From Paludibaculum fermentans (lineage in GTDB: Bacteria > Acidobacteriota > Terriglobia > Bryobacterales > Bryobacteraceae), in contig NZ_CP063849.1 in assembly GCF_015277775.1 (NCBI RefSeq), forward strand, positions 2,046,001 through 2,110,000: 64,000 nt of DNA, written 5' to 3'. Shown piece by piece: positions 50,330 to 59,528 of the stretch. How positions within the stretch are numbered: the first letter of the stretch is position 1; each line of letters opens with the position of its first letter. The translations under genes were made by a program, and so were the position numbers. Below the pieces are notes generated by a model. That model made no database searches. It was not told where the DNA came from and saw only the letters and a list, made by a program, of their open reading frames with translations.

Positions 50330-53300
50330 CTAGAACGTCAGGCGCGCACCAAACTGGACCACTCTGGAGCCGTTGCGCGAGGTGATGATGCCGACGCTGG
50401 CCGGAACGCTGATGTTCGTGCCGGGATTGCCCAGGTTGGCGTGGTTGAGGACGTTGAACGCCTCACCCCGCAGTTCCAGGTTGATCCGCTCGGTCAGCGA
50501 GGTCATCTTGAACAGGGCGGTATCCCAGTTCACCGAACCGGGTCCGGTGATGCTGTTCGGCGCCGAGTTGCCAAACGTGTAAGCAGCCGGCACCGCATAG
50601 GCTGCCGGGTTGAACCACTGCAGTTCGTTCTTGAGGGCGGCTCCGGGATCGCCGACAATGTCGGCGCGGCCGCTGGGCCAGCCGGTCTTGTTGCTGTTGA
50701 ACGAGACGGAGAGGAAGTTGCCGCTGGCGAAAGTGGCAATGCCGGCTACCTGCCAGCCAGAAACCAGCTTGTTGGTGATGCCCGACACGTTGGACAGCCA
50801 GGGCTTGCCCTTGCCGACGGGCAACTCGTAGATGTAGTTGGCCACCAGGTAGTTCTTGACGTACTGGGAGCTGTTGCCGCGGTCCAGCCGGGTGTTGGTC
50901 CAGGTGGTGGGCAAGGCTCCATCGTAGGGTCCGCCCAGCGCGCGGGTGAACTGATACTCGGCTCCGAAGCTGAGGCCGGAAGCCGTGCGGCGGGTGGCGC
51001 CCAACTGGAGCTGATTCAGGGCCAGGTTGCGATCCGACTGGTAGTAGTAGATGTTGCCCCAGGGCTGGTAGGCGCGGCGGGGTTGGACGGCCAGCGAGGA
51101 CGGCAGCGGATCGTTGATATTCACGGCCTGTACGAAATGGGTCGCTTTGCTGCCCACGTAGGAGGCGCGGACGGCGGTGTTGCGCACCGGTTCCCACTCC
51201 ATCGTGTAGTTCCACTGCTGGGAGTAGCCGATGCGGAAGTTCTTGTCGACCGCGTACAGATTGGGCGGGCTGCTGGTGGAGGACGAACCGGTGCCGGCCC
51301 AGGGATCGGACCAGGTCAGGTTCGGCACGCCGGTGTTGCTGCCCAGGAAGGTCTGGGAAGCGCGGAAGGGCGGGTTCAAGCCGAGGTCGCGCAGGTCGAC
51401 GGCGCCGTCGTATTCACCCATCACGTTGTAGTAGATGCCGTAGGCGGCGCGGATGACGAGCTTGGCGCTGCCGAGCGGGCGGAACGCCATGCCGATGCGC
51501 GGGGCGAAGTTGCGGCTGCCCAACTTCATGTAATTGGAGCGGTCGAGGCCGAGCTTGGCGGCGTCCACCACCGGGACGACTCCGGACCAGATGGGATCGG
51601 CCGTGCCACTGATGACCGCCAGGGCGTTGGAGCCGCGATCCCAGACGGCGAGGTCGTTGTTCTTTTCCCAGGGAGACTGGTAGTCGTAGCGGAGGCCGAC
51701 GTTGACGGTCAGCCGGTTGGAGACGCGCCAGTCGTCCTGGGCATAGGCGGAGAAGCGGTAGTTCACGTCGTCGAGGACGAAGTTGCTGGTCGCCCGCGAG
51801 CTGGTGGAGATGTCGCCCAACAGATAGTCGCTGAAGGAGTTGCCGGTGTAGCGGCCGTCGAAGGCGAAGGAGCCGCGATAGGGCGAGGAGTTCTGGCGGT
51901 TGACCACATCGACGCGAGCGAAGTCGATGCCGAACTTCAGGCTGTGCTTGCCGCGCTCCCAGCTCAGGTTGTCGGAGAACTGGCGCTGGTGGTTGACGTC
52001 GCCGGAGCCGGGCTGATCGGAAAGCGTCTGGAAGCCCGTCATGGAGATGGTGGGCAGTCCGCCCAGGCCTTCCAGCGGAGGCGTGGCGCCGGGAATGATC
52101 TTGCTGGGATCCAGATCGTGATTCTGGGGCATGCGGTAGTCTTCCCAGTAGTTGAGACCGACGCGGGCGACATTGGCGATGGTGGGGGTGATGACGCGCG
52201 TGTATTGGGCGGCCAGGTTCTTGCTGCTGATGCCGAAGCCGTCCCAGTTACCGAAGGGGACTCCGCCGCCGGCCGTGCTGTAGGGTCCGTTCTTCGTCCA
52301 GAAGTAGCGGACAGAGACCATATCCCGATCGGTGATCTGGTAATCGCCGCGGGCGGAGTAGCGGTCGTTGGGCTGGTGCTGCGGGACATTGGCGACGAAG
52401 TTCGTGCCCAGGCCGGCAGTGCCCTGCCCCGGCTGGTTCGGATCCGGCATGTACTTCATGAACTGCTGGGAAACCGAACTGATGCGGTTGGAGGGGATGA
52501 TGTTGCCGGCGAAGGGTGTGCCGCCATTGAGAGGATCCTTGATCACGGTGGTGGGCAGCAGGTTGCTTAGGTCGCCGGTCTTCATGGCCGCGCGCGGCAT
52601 GGACATCTGGGTCGTGCTGGACTGGACCAGCCTGAGCCCTTCAAAGGATCCAAAGTAGAACAGTTTGTTCTTGATGGCCGGGCCCCCGACGGAGCCGCCG
52701 TATTCGTTGCGGTTAAAGGGCGGTTTGGCCAACAGTTGGGCCGAGTGGGTCTTGGCGGTGGCGACGGCGTTGCGATTGAATTCGAACAGGGTGCCGTGGA
52801 CCACGTTGCCGCCGGACTTCGAGGCGATGACGACCTGCGCGCTCTTGCCGAACTCGGCCGGCGCGGCGTTGGCGATGACCTTGAACTCGGCTACGCCGTC
52901 AAGGGAGAGCATCTGGCCCAGCAGGCGTTCGCCGATGGCGTCGTCGTTCGAGACACCGTCAACGGTCTGGCCGGTGCCGCCGCGATAGGCGGCTCCCGCG
53001 ATGGCCGGGTTCGAGCCCGCCTGCTGGACACCCGGAGCCATGGCCATCAGGCCGTTGATGCCGGTGCGGCCGTTCAAGGGCATGGAGCGGACCTGGTTGC
53101 TGTCGACCACGTTGCCGACGGAGGAGGTCTCGGACTGGACCATCGGCGCTGTGGCTTCGACATCGAGGGTGGAGGTGACGCTGCCCACTTCCAGTTGAAA
53201 GTCGATGCGCGCCGTCTGGTTCACCAGGAGGACGATGCCGCGCTTGGCCACACTCTTGAAGCCGCCGGCGCTGGCGGCCAGCCGGTAATTGCCGGGAATC

Positions 53301-53509
53301 AGCCGTTGAAATACGAAGTCGCCTTCGTCGCCCAGAGTGCGGACTTCGGTGATGCCGGTGCTTTCATTTGTTAATTCGACGCGGGCTTGCGGGATGGCGG
53401 CGAGGGTCGGATCCGTCACGCGTCCCACGATGGTGCCGGTTGTCTGGGCCCATAGGGTCGCCGATGCGAGATACACGCCCCAGAGCCATACCCTGCTCAT
53501 GGATTTCAT
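50330..53509 (-). CDS. TonB-dependent receptor with N-terminal carboxypeptidase-regulatory domain (Oar-like)
   Basis: Outer-membrane receptor. The signal peptide VWLWGVYLASATLWAQ is followed by an immunoglobulin-like regulatory domain (TGTIVGRVTDPTLAAIPQAR, residues 20-100), then a plug (SMPLNGRTGINGLMAMAPG onward), and a long beta barrel ending in VVQFGARLTF with the terminal aromatic of outer-membrane proteins. 1059 residues is normal for acidobacterial Oar-like receptors, which lack a SusD partner. The ATG at 53509 follows AAAGGA. The ligand is unknown, and the divergent winged-helix protein may regulate it. Confidence 0.92.
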   Translation of the reverse strand: MKSMSRVWLWGVYLASATLWAQTTGTIVGRVTDPTLAAIPQARVELTNESTGITEVRTLGDEGDFVFQRLIPGNYRLAASAGGFKSVAKRGIVLLVNQTARIDFQLEVGSVTSTLDVEATAPMVQSETSSVGNVVDSNQVRSMPLNGRTGINGLMAMAPGVQQAGSNPAIAGAAYRGGTGQTVDGVSNDDAIGERLLGQMLSLDGVAEFKVIANAAPAEFGKSAQVVIASKSGGNVVHGTLFEFNRNAVATAKTHSAQLLAKPPFNRNEYGGSVGGPAIKNKLFYFGSFEGLRLVQSSTTQMSMPRAAMKTGDLSNLLPTTVIKDPLNGGTPFAGNIIPSNRISSVSQQFMKYMPDPNQPGQGTAGLGTNFVANVPQHQPNDRYSARGDYQITDRDMVSVRYFWTKNGPYSTAGGGVPFGNWDGFGISSKNLAAQYTRVITPTIANVARVGLNYWEDYRMPQNHDLDPSKIIPGATPPLEGLGGLPTISMTGFQTLSDQPGSGDVNHQRQFSDNLSWERGKHSLKFGIDFARVDVVNRQNSSPYRGSFAFDGRYTGNSFSDYLLGDISTSSRATSNFVLDDVNYRFSAYAQDDWRVSNRLTVNVGLRYDYQSPWEKNNDLAVWDRGSNALAVISGTADPIWSGVVPVVDAAKLGLDRSNYMKLGSRNFAPRIGMAFRPLGSAKLVIRAAYGIYYNVMGEYDGAVDLRDLGLNPPFRASQTFLGSNTGVPNLTWSDPWAGTGSSSTSSPPNLYAVDKNFRIGYSQQWNYTMEWEPVRNTAVRASYVGSKATHFVQAVNINDPLPSSLAVQPRRAYQPWGNIYYYQSDRNLALNQLQLGATRRTASGLSFGAEYQFTRALGGPYDGALPTTWTNTRLDRGNSSQYVKNYLVANYIYELPVGKGKPWLSNVSGITNKLVSGWQVAGIATFASGNFLSVSFNSNKTGWPSGRADIVGDPGAALKNELQWFNPAAYAVPAAYTFGNSAPNSITGPGSVNWDTALFKMTSLTERINLELRGEAFNVLNHANLGNPGTNISVPASVGIITSRNGSRVVQFGARLTF

Positions 53510-53894
53510 GGTGTAGTCCTTTCGTGGTGGTCGCAACTCGGGTGCTCTGCGAATGCGCGCGGGGCGATGCCGCACGGGACGAGCCGTCGATCAACCTGCA
53601 AAGACTGAGGGACCTGCTCCACGCGGGCACAAAGGAAAGACCCCGGCATAAACCGGCACTACTGCAATTCTGGGCCTTTTCCTACACCCGAGTTCAGTGG
53701 TTCACGGTGCATTTCACCGTCAAACGCATGCTATACTCTTGAAAGTAAAGACCCCCTTCGCGGCTATCCTGCCTCGGCGGGGTCCAGGTGAAGGTTACCA
53801 GTAACGGTCCCGTTAGCCCCTGGACAAGCGGTTCCGAGACGCGCTGAGGTGTGGACCGGGATGGTCCCGGCCGAAAGCTGCAAGGATTGGTTTG
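53510..53894. promoter_or_regulatory. Shared upstream region with several palindromes and a structured leader
   Basis: 385 bases without a gene, between the TonB receptor and the divergent regulator. ACGGTG-CATTT-CACCGT (53704-53720) lies just before a TATACT box (53732-53737). Further on, GTTAC-CA-GTAAC (53794-53805) and TAACGG-TC-CCGTTA (53802-53815) overlap and sit inside an outer pair GTCCAGG/CCTGGAC (53782-53788, 53819-53825). CCGGG-ATGGT-CCCGG (53856-53870) lies just before the AAGGA ribosome site (53882-53886). These could be operators, a regulatory RNA leader, or both. Confidence 0.5.
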
Positions 53895-55172
53895 ATGTCG
53901 ACTTCCTCTGGCGCCCGAGATGCCCTCAATCCGACGGACCGGGCCAGAGTCGAGAGCGATCCCCGCTGGGCCGTCGTGCAGCGCATCCTCGCCTCCCCCG
54001 GATTCCAGAAGTCAGCCCGCCTTTCCGCCTTCCTGCTGTACGTCTGCGAGCGAGCCATCCTGGGCCGGGTGGACGAGGTGAGCGAGCAGCACGTCGGCAG
54101 CCACGTCTTCGAGCGGCCACCCGACTACAACGCCAGTGAGGACAACATTGTCCGCTCGCACGCGCGGCTGCTGCGGAAGAAGCTGGACGAATACTATGCC
54201 GACGAGGGCAGCCATGAGGCGATTCGGATCCAAATACCCAAGGGGGCCTATCTACCCGTCTTTGGTACAGTATCGGATCCGGTGCCGGAGGCGGCGCTGG
54301 AGATCGCGCCGGCGGTGCGCCCACGCCCTGACCTGCGCCGGTGGGCGGGCGTAGTCCTCCTGGTGGTGATCGCGGGCTACGCGCTTTACCGCTGGACCAG
54401 GCCGTCGCGCCCGCAGATCCTGGTGCGCCAGTTCTGGGGCCAGGTTTTTAGCGCGGAGCGGCCGACGATGGTGGTCTCTTCCGATACGGCGCTGGTCCTC
54501 TTCGAAGGCTATACGCACAGTTCGGTCACGCTGAGTGAATACCTCGCCCGGGATTTCTGGCAGAAGTTCCAACCTCAGCCGGACATTCAGGGGAACTGGA
54601 TTTCCGGGCTGCGCGACCGTCCGTTCACGAACAACGTCGACCTGAGCTTCTGCTGGCGGCTGGCGCGGCAGCCGGACATCGATTTCCGGCGGGCGGTGGT
54701 CCGGCCGGCTCGCGAACTGGGGATGGCCGACCTAAAAGGATCCAATGCCGTCCTGATTGGAGCGCGCCGCGCCAATCCCTGGGTGGAGCTGTTCGACCAG
54801 AAGAACAACTTCCAGGGCCTCTTCACCGAAGAGATCCGGGACTACATCCAGAACCGGGCGCCGCACGGCTCGGAACTGCCGCTGTACCGGTGGAGCCGGG
54901 GGGCTAGCGCCACCCACTCCTACGCACTGATTGAGTTCAATCGCGGGCTGACCAGCAACGAACACGTCCTGATTCTCTCGGGGCTGAACACGCCGGGTAC
55001 GGAAGGCGCGGCCGATTTCCTGCTGAACCCTTCGACCCTGGGCCGGTTCCTGGAGACCATCACGCTATCGGACGACCGCGTGCCGCATTTCGAGCTGCTG
55101 CTGGGCGTCGACAACATCAATGTCACGGCCCCGCGCGCGGAAGTCATGGCCTATCGGGTCCAGAAAGACTAA
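53895..55172 (+). CDS. Membrane protein with N-terminal winged-helix-like domain
   Basis: 425 residues. Residues 20-125 carry the acidobacterial pattern FLLYVCERAILGR, SEQHVGSHVFERPPDYNASE, DNIVRSHARLLRKKLDEYY and IRIQIPKGAYLPVF, a DNA-binding-like module seen in many proteins of the phylum. A single helix follows (WAGVVLLVVIAGYALYRW, about residue 155), then a 250-residue periplasmic domain of unknown function. This CadC-like layout suggests a membrane one-component regulator or sensor. It is divergent from the TonB receptor. The ATG at 53895 has AAGGA 8 bases upstream. Confidence 0.82.
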   Translation: MSTSSGARDALNPTDRARVESDPRWAVVQRILASPGFQKSARLSAFLLYVCERAILGRVDEVSEQHVGSHVFERPPDYNASEDNIVRSHARLLRKKLDEYYADEGSHEAIRIQIPKGAYLPVFGTVSDPVPEAALEIAPAVRPRPDLRRWAGVVLLVVIAGYALYRWTRPSRPQILVRQFWGQVFSAERPTMVVSSDTALVLFEGYTHSSVTLSEYLARDFWQKFQPQPDIQGNWISGLRDRPFTNNVDLSFCWRLARQPDIDFRRAVVRPARELGMADLKGSNAVLIGARRANPWVELFDQKNNFQGLFTEEIRDYIQNRAPHGSELPLYRWSRGASATHSYALIEFNRGLTSNEHVLILSGLNTPGTEGAADFLLNPSTLGRFLETITLSDDRVPHFELLLGVDNINVTAPRAEVMAYRVQKD

Positions 55173-55189
55173 GCGGCCAGCCCGGAAGA

Positions 55190-55792
55190 TTACTCGTGGC
55201 GAACGGCCAGTAGGGGGTCGATCCTCGTGGCCCGGTGGCCGGGCAGGAAGCTGGCCGCCAGCGAGACCAGCAGCATCAGCAGAGCCACGCAGGCAAAGGT
55301 GAGCGGATCGCGCGGGCTGATGCCGTAGATCAGGCTCGCAAACAGCGGTCCGGCCGCGAATCCGGCGGCAAATCCGGCGGCGATGCCGATGCCCGACAGG
55401 CGGAGGCCCTGCCCCAGGATGAGGCGCAAGGCGTCCCACCGCTGGGCGCCGATGGCCATGCGGATGCCGATCTCGCGGGTCCGGTGAACCATTGTGTAGG
55501 AGATGACACCGTACAATCCGACGGCGGCCAGGATCAGGGCAATCAGGCCGAGGCCGCCCACCACGGTGGCCGCCAACTGCTGTACATACATGTTTGAGCG
55601 GACGACCAGGCCGAGGGTGGAGAGGGTTAGCACGGGCGCCCGCCGCAGTTGCCGGAAGGCGTAGCGGGCGTCCTGGGCGATCACCTCCAGCGCGTGGCCA
55701 CTCCCCATTTCGCGGCTCCTTTCCGCCAGCAAAGTCTGATTCCCGAACTGCCGTTGCGCCAGGTAGCGGGCTTCGTCAAGCGGCCGGTGCAT
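55190..55792 (-). pseudogene. ADOP permease remnant with large internal deletion
   Basis: The frame joins an ADOP N-terminal piece (EARYLAQRQFGNQ to DARYAFRQLRRAPVLTLSTL) directly to a C-terminal FtsX block (YVQQLAATVVGGLGLIALIL to GHRATRIDPLLAVRHE). About 600 internal residues, including the first helix region, the MacB-like domain and the first FtsX block, are missing. The usual N-terminal 40 residues are also absent, and longer versions would run antisense through the LysE gene. At 200 codons against about 880 it is almost certainly non-functional, although the frame is still open. Confidence 0.8.
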
Positions 55793-55844
55793 GTTGTTAC
55801 AGCGGACGATTACGTGCGAATTGGTCAACAATGGAAGGACGCCC

Positions 55845-56498
55845 ATGCAACTGCTGCCTCCGCCCGCAGAACTGTTGATCTTCGTCACCGCCGCTGTCGT
55901 GCTGTTGGTGATTCCAGGACCGGCCGTGCTGTATATCGTCGCGCGCAGTGTGGACCAGGGGCGGCGGGCGGGCTTCGCTTCCTGCGCCGGGATCTCCTCG
56001 GGCGGGCTGGTGCATGTGCTGGCGGCGACCTTTGGCCTCTCTGCTCTGCTCGTCTCGTCCGCCATGGCGTACTCTGCCGTGAAGTATGCAGGGGCCGCGT
56101 ATCTGATCTACCTCGGGATCCGCAAACTGCGGGAGAAGCCGGTGACCGGCGAGGTTGGCCATGCGGCACCGGCGAGCCTGCGCAGGATCTACGCGCAGGG
56201 GGTGGTGGTGCAGTTGTTGAACCCTAAGTCAGCGCTGTTCTTCTTCTCGTTCCTGCCGCAGTTTGTGAGCCCGGCGCGCGGTCCGGTGATGCCGCAACTG
56301 CTGGCTTTGGGCCTGCTGTTCGCCGCCATGGGGTTTGTGAGCGACTGCCTGTGGGCGTTCACGGCCGGAACGGCCTCGGGGTGGTTGCGCGGCAATCCGG
56401 CGTTCCTGAGGCACCAGCGGTATGTGTCGGGATCGGTCTATATCGGGCTGGGCCTGGCGACGGCGGTGAGCGGCTCGCGAGCGTCGATCCGCCACTGA
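55845..56498 (+). CDS. LysE/RhtB-family amino-acid exporter
   Basis: 217-residue inner-membrane protein with six helices. The N-terminal signature is IFVTAAVVLLVIPGPAVLYI (the PGP motif), followed by GISSGGLVHVLAATFGLSAL, KYAGAAYLIYLGIRKLREKP and LLNPKSALFFFSFLPQFV. Members export amino acids or homoserine lactones; the substrate is not predictable. AAGGA 6 bases before the ATG at 55845 supports the start. Confidence 0.92.
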   Translation: MQLLPPPAELLIFVTAAVVLLVIPGPAVLYIVARSVDQGRRAGFASCAGISSGGLVHVLAATFGLSALLVSSAMAYSAVKYAGAAYLIYLGIRKLREKPVTGEVGHAAPASLRRIYAQGVVVQLLNPKSALFFFSFLPQFVSPARGPVMPQLLALGLLFAAMGFVSDCLWAFTAGTASGWLRGNPAFLRHQRYVSGSVYIGLGLATAVSGSRASIRH

Positions 56499-56523
56499 TC
56501 GGCGCAACTTGTTACAGCCCTCT

Positions 56524-56557
56524 TACTCAGACAGCTATATACTAGGACATCTGAGTA
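56524..56557 (+). promoter_or_regulatory. Inverted repeat enclosing a -10-like box upstream of the ADOP array
   Basis: TACTCAGA (56524-56531) and TCTGAGTA (56550-56557) are perfect 8-base arms surrounding TATACT (56538-56543), 20 bases before the first ADOP start. It looks like an operator over a promoter; no convincing -35 was found. Confidence 0.45.
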
Positions 56558-56577
56558 TGAGGACAAGGTAACAGGGC

Positions 56578-59232
56578 ATGTCATTCTGGACGCGCATCAC
56601 GAATGTCTTCCGCGGAGAGCGGTTGAATCGAGACATCGACGAAGAGTTGGAAGCCCATGTGGCGGAGGCGGTGGTCGAGGGCCGGAATGAAGCCGAGGCC
56701 CGGCGGGCGTTGGGGGCCGCACTGCGGCTCCGCGAGGAGAGCCGCGATTTGCGGCTGCTGCCATGGCTCGATTCGCTGCGGGCGGATGCGGTGCTGGGGT
56801 GGCGGCAGTTGATGAAGCGCAAGGTCACTTCCGCTTCCGCGATCCTCTCGCTGGCGCTGGCCATCGGCGCCTGCACGGCGGCCTTCCGGCTGGTGGACGC
56901 CTTATTGTTGCGGCCGCTGCCGGTGGCCGAACCCGAACGCCTGTTTGCCGTCTCCTATGAGAAGCCGGGACGGGACGGACGGCCCGGTGTTTACGACAGT
57001 TGCTCGTATCCGATGTTCCAGCGCTGGCAATCCGCCCTGAATGGTCAGGCGGAACTGCTGGCGATCTCCTACCCCCAGCGGGTCGACCTGGCGTACGGTT
57101 CAGACCAGGAGATGGAGAAAGCCCACCGGCAGTACGTTTCAGGACGGCTGTTCCCTGCCTTCGGACTGCGCCCGGCGTTGGGCCGCCTGCTCTCAGAGGA
57201 CGACGACCGGAAGCAGGGCGCGAGCCCCTACGTGGTGCTCTCATACGATTACTGGCAGCGGCGCTTTGGAGGGGACCCGGGCGTGATTGGCCGGAGCCTG
57301 CGCCTCGACGCCGGTTTCTTCACCATCGCCGGGGTCGCGGAGAAGCGTTTCACTGGGGTGGAGCCCGGCACGGTCACGGATGTCTTCGTGCCCATCACGA
57401 TGAAGAACCCGGCCTCTCTGGGCAGCGCCAATTCATTCTGGTTCCACACGATGGTGAGATTGAAACAGGGCGGCGCGGCGGAACCCGTGCGCGACCTGCT
57501 TGCCGCTTCCTACAGAGCTTTTGAGGAGGAACGGCTGAAAGGTTCGTTCCAGGTGGCCAAAGCGGGCCCCGTGGTGGAGGCGACGCTGAACCTCGAACCG
57601 GCAGCGGCGGGCGCTTCGCGTATGCAGAGGGAATACCGGCGCCCGTTGACGGCGTTGAGTGTATTGGTGGCGCTGGTGCTGTTGATCGCCTGTGCGAACG
57701 TGGCGAATCTGATGACGGCGCAGGGGTGGGCACGAGGACGCGAGATGGCGCTACGCGTGGCCATCGGCGCGGGCCGTGGCCGGCTGGTGCAACTGGTCCT
57801 GGTGGAGGGCGCGTGGATCGCCGGGCTGGCGGCGGCAGCGGGTGGTGTATTCGCGGCGTGGTCGGCGCCGTTCGTTGTGAGCATGATCAATCCGCCGGAC
57901 GATCCGGCCAGGCTGGTGCTGCCCGCGGATTGGCGGGTGTTCGGATTCAGCCTGCTGCTGACGCTCACGGTGACGATTCTGTTTGGAGCGATCCCAGCAC
58001 TGCGGGCGGCGGCGGTGCACCCGGCCGGCGCGTTGAAGGGCGGCGCGGATCCGCACTCGCGACGCAGGGTGATGAATGCACTCATCGCCGCGCAAGTCAC
58101 GTTCTGCTTCCTTGTCCTCTTCGTGGCCGGGCTGTTCGCGGCCACCTTCGACCGGCTGAACCGGCAGCCTGTCGGCTTCTCTCCTGATGGGTTGCTTGCG
58201 CTGGAAACAGTGGCATCGAGTCCGCAACTGCCGGCTTTTTGGAACCAGGTGGCCGACCGGCTGCGCTCAGTGCCTGGCGTGGAGTCCGTTGGAATTTCGG
58301 CCTGGCCGATGCTGACCGGCGAGATGCGGAACCACCGCATTTCCATAGGCGGCCACGCACCGGGGGACGCACTGGGCTTCACGCTGGCGGTTTCGCCCGG
58401 CTGGCTGGAAACGATGCGGATCACGATGCTGGGCGGCCGGGACTTCCGGCGCGAGGAGATGGACCCGAGCGTCGCGATCGTCAACGAGACGTTTGCCAGG
58501 CAGTTTTTCCAGGGCGAGAACGCGCTGGGCAAGTCGTTTGAAATGATCGAGGGCAAGGGCGTGCGGATCAGGGTACAGATTGTCGGCCTGGTGCGCGACG
58601 CAGCCTACCGCAACCTGCGGGAATCCATGCTGCCGGTGGCCTACCTGCCGTTCCAGACGACCGACCAGGAGGGCGCGCCGGCGCCGCTGACCCGGGGTAC
58701 TTTCCTGGTGCGCAGCAGCCGCCGGGCGTTGATGGAGTTGGCTCCGGTACTGCGGCAAGCCGTTTCCAGCGAACGCAGCGAGTTCCGGGTCAGCAATCTG
58801 CGGACGCAGGCGGAGATCGTGCGGAGCCAGACCGTCAGAGAGCGGCTGCTCGCCATGCTGGCACTATTTTTCGCGGTGGTCGCCCTGGTGCTGGCGGGCG
58901 TCGGGTTGTACGGCGTGATGGACTACACGGCGCTGCAGCGGCGGCGCGAGATCAGCATCCGCATGGCGCTGGGCGCACGCGGAGGCGATATCGCGGTCCG
59001 GGTGACCTCGCAGATCTATTCGATGGTGGCGGTGGGCGCCACGGCCGGGCTCGCATTGGGCGTGGCGTCGGTCGGTTCCCTTGAATCGTTGTTCTACCAG
59101 GTGAAGGCCACTGATTTGCCGGTACTGGCCTTTCCGTCCATCGCACTGTTGGCCGCGGCGTTGCTGGCCTCGATGCCGGCTGTCGTCAGGGCGGTCCGCA
59201 CCGATCCGGCCAGGACGCTGAGGGCGGATTAG
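56578..59232 (+). CDS. ADOP-type permease, first of a tandem array
   Basis: 884 residues. The ADOP N-terminal region has NVFRGERLNRDIDEELEAHV and ARRALGAALRLREESRDLR, then the first helix (ASAILSLALAIGACTAAFRL). A MacB-like periplasmic domain follows, then FtsX blocks with LLIACANVANLMTAQGWARG and GVGLYGVMDYTALQRRREIS, ending with RAVRTDPARTLRAD. No ATPase or PadR gene is nearby. The ATG lies 7 bases after AAGGTAACAGG. It is the most divergent of the three array members. The substrate is unknown. Confidence 0.9.
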   Translation: MSFWTRITNVFRGERLNRDIDEELEAHVAEAVVEGRNEAEARRALGAALRLREESRDLRLLPWLDSLRADAVLGWRQLMKRKVTSASAILSLALAIGACTAAFRLVDALLLRPLPVAEPERLFAVSYEKPGRDGRPGVYDSCSYPMFQRWQSALNGQAELLAISYPQRVDLAYGSDQEMEKAHRQYVSGRLFPAFGLRPALGRLLSEDDDRKQGASPYVVLSYDYWQRRFGGDPGVIGRSLRLDAGFFTIAGVAEKRFTGVEPGTVTDVFVPITMKNPASLGSANSFWFHTMVRLKQGGAAEPVRDLLAASYRAFEEERLKGSFQVAKAGPVVEATLNLEPAAAGASRMQREYRRPLTALSVLVALVLLIACANVANLMTAQGWARGREMALRVAIGAGRGRLVQLVLVEGAWIAGLAAAAGGVFAAWSAPFVVSMINPPDDPARLVLPADWRVFGFSLLLTLTVTILFGAIPALRAAAVHPAGALKGGADPHSRRRVMNALIAAQVTFCFLVLFVAGLFAATFDRLNRQPVGFSPDGLLALETVASSPQLPAFWNQVADRLRSVPGVESVGISAWPMLTGEMRNHRISIGGHAPGDALGFTLAVSPGWLETMRITMLGGRDFRREEMDPSVAIVNETFARQFFQGENALGKSFEMIEGKGVRIRVQIVGLVRDAAYRNLRESMLPVAYLPFQTTDQEGAPAPLTRGTFLVRSSRRALMELAPVLRQAVSSERSEFRVSNLRTQAEIVRSQTVRERLLAMLALFFAVVALVLAGVGLYGVMDYTALQRRREISIRMALGARGGDIAVRVTSQIYSMVAVGATAGLALGVASVGSLESLFYQVKATDLPVLAFPSIALLAAALLASMPAVVRAVRTDPARTLRAD

Positions 59233-59528
59233 GTAGCCGGGAAAGGAATCTCCATGTCGTTCTGGTTGCGGCTGTCGAACGTGTTCCGCGGAGAGCGGTT
59301 GAATCGCGAGATCGACGAAGAGTTGGAGGCGCACGTCGCCGACGCGGTGGCTGAGGGCCGGAATGTAGCCGACGCCCGGCGCGCGTTGGGGGCCGCACTG
59401 CGGCTCCGCGAGGAAAGCCGCGATCTGCGGCTGCTGCCATGGCTCGATTCGCTGCGGGCGGATGCTGTGCTGGGGTGGCGGCAGATCAGGAAGCGGAAGG
59501 TCGCTTCCGCGGCGGCGATTCTGTCACT
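59168..59528 (+). repeat. Near-identical ADOP junction repeat, copy 1
   Basis: 361 bases spanning the end of the first ADOP gene, the 21-base spacer and the first 275 bases of the second. It matches 61829-62189 with about 14 differences (about 96%). Identity falls sharply on both sides within the genes. Confidence 0.88.

Noticed and set aside
50441-52570. Long plus-strand open frame opposite the TonB receptor
   Set aside because: Gly/Val/Ala-rich composition without motifs. The minus strand encodes a complete receptor with signal peptide and terminal Phe.
50330-53509. SusC-type receptor of a polysaccharide utilisation locus
   Set aside because: No SusD, glycosidase or hybrid sensor is adjacent, and the N-terminal layout is Oar-like.
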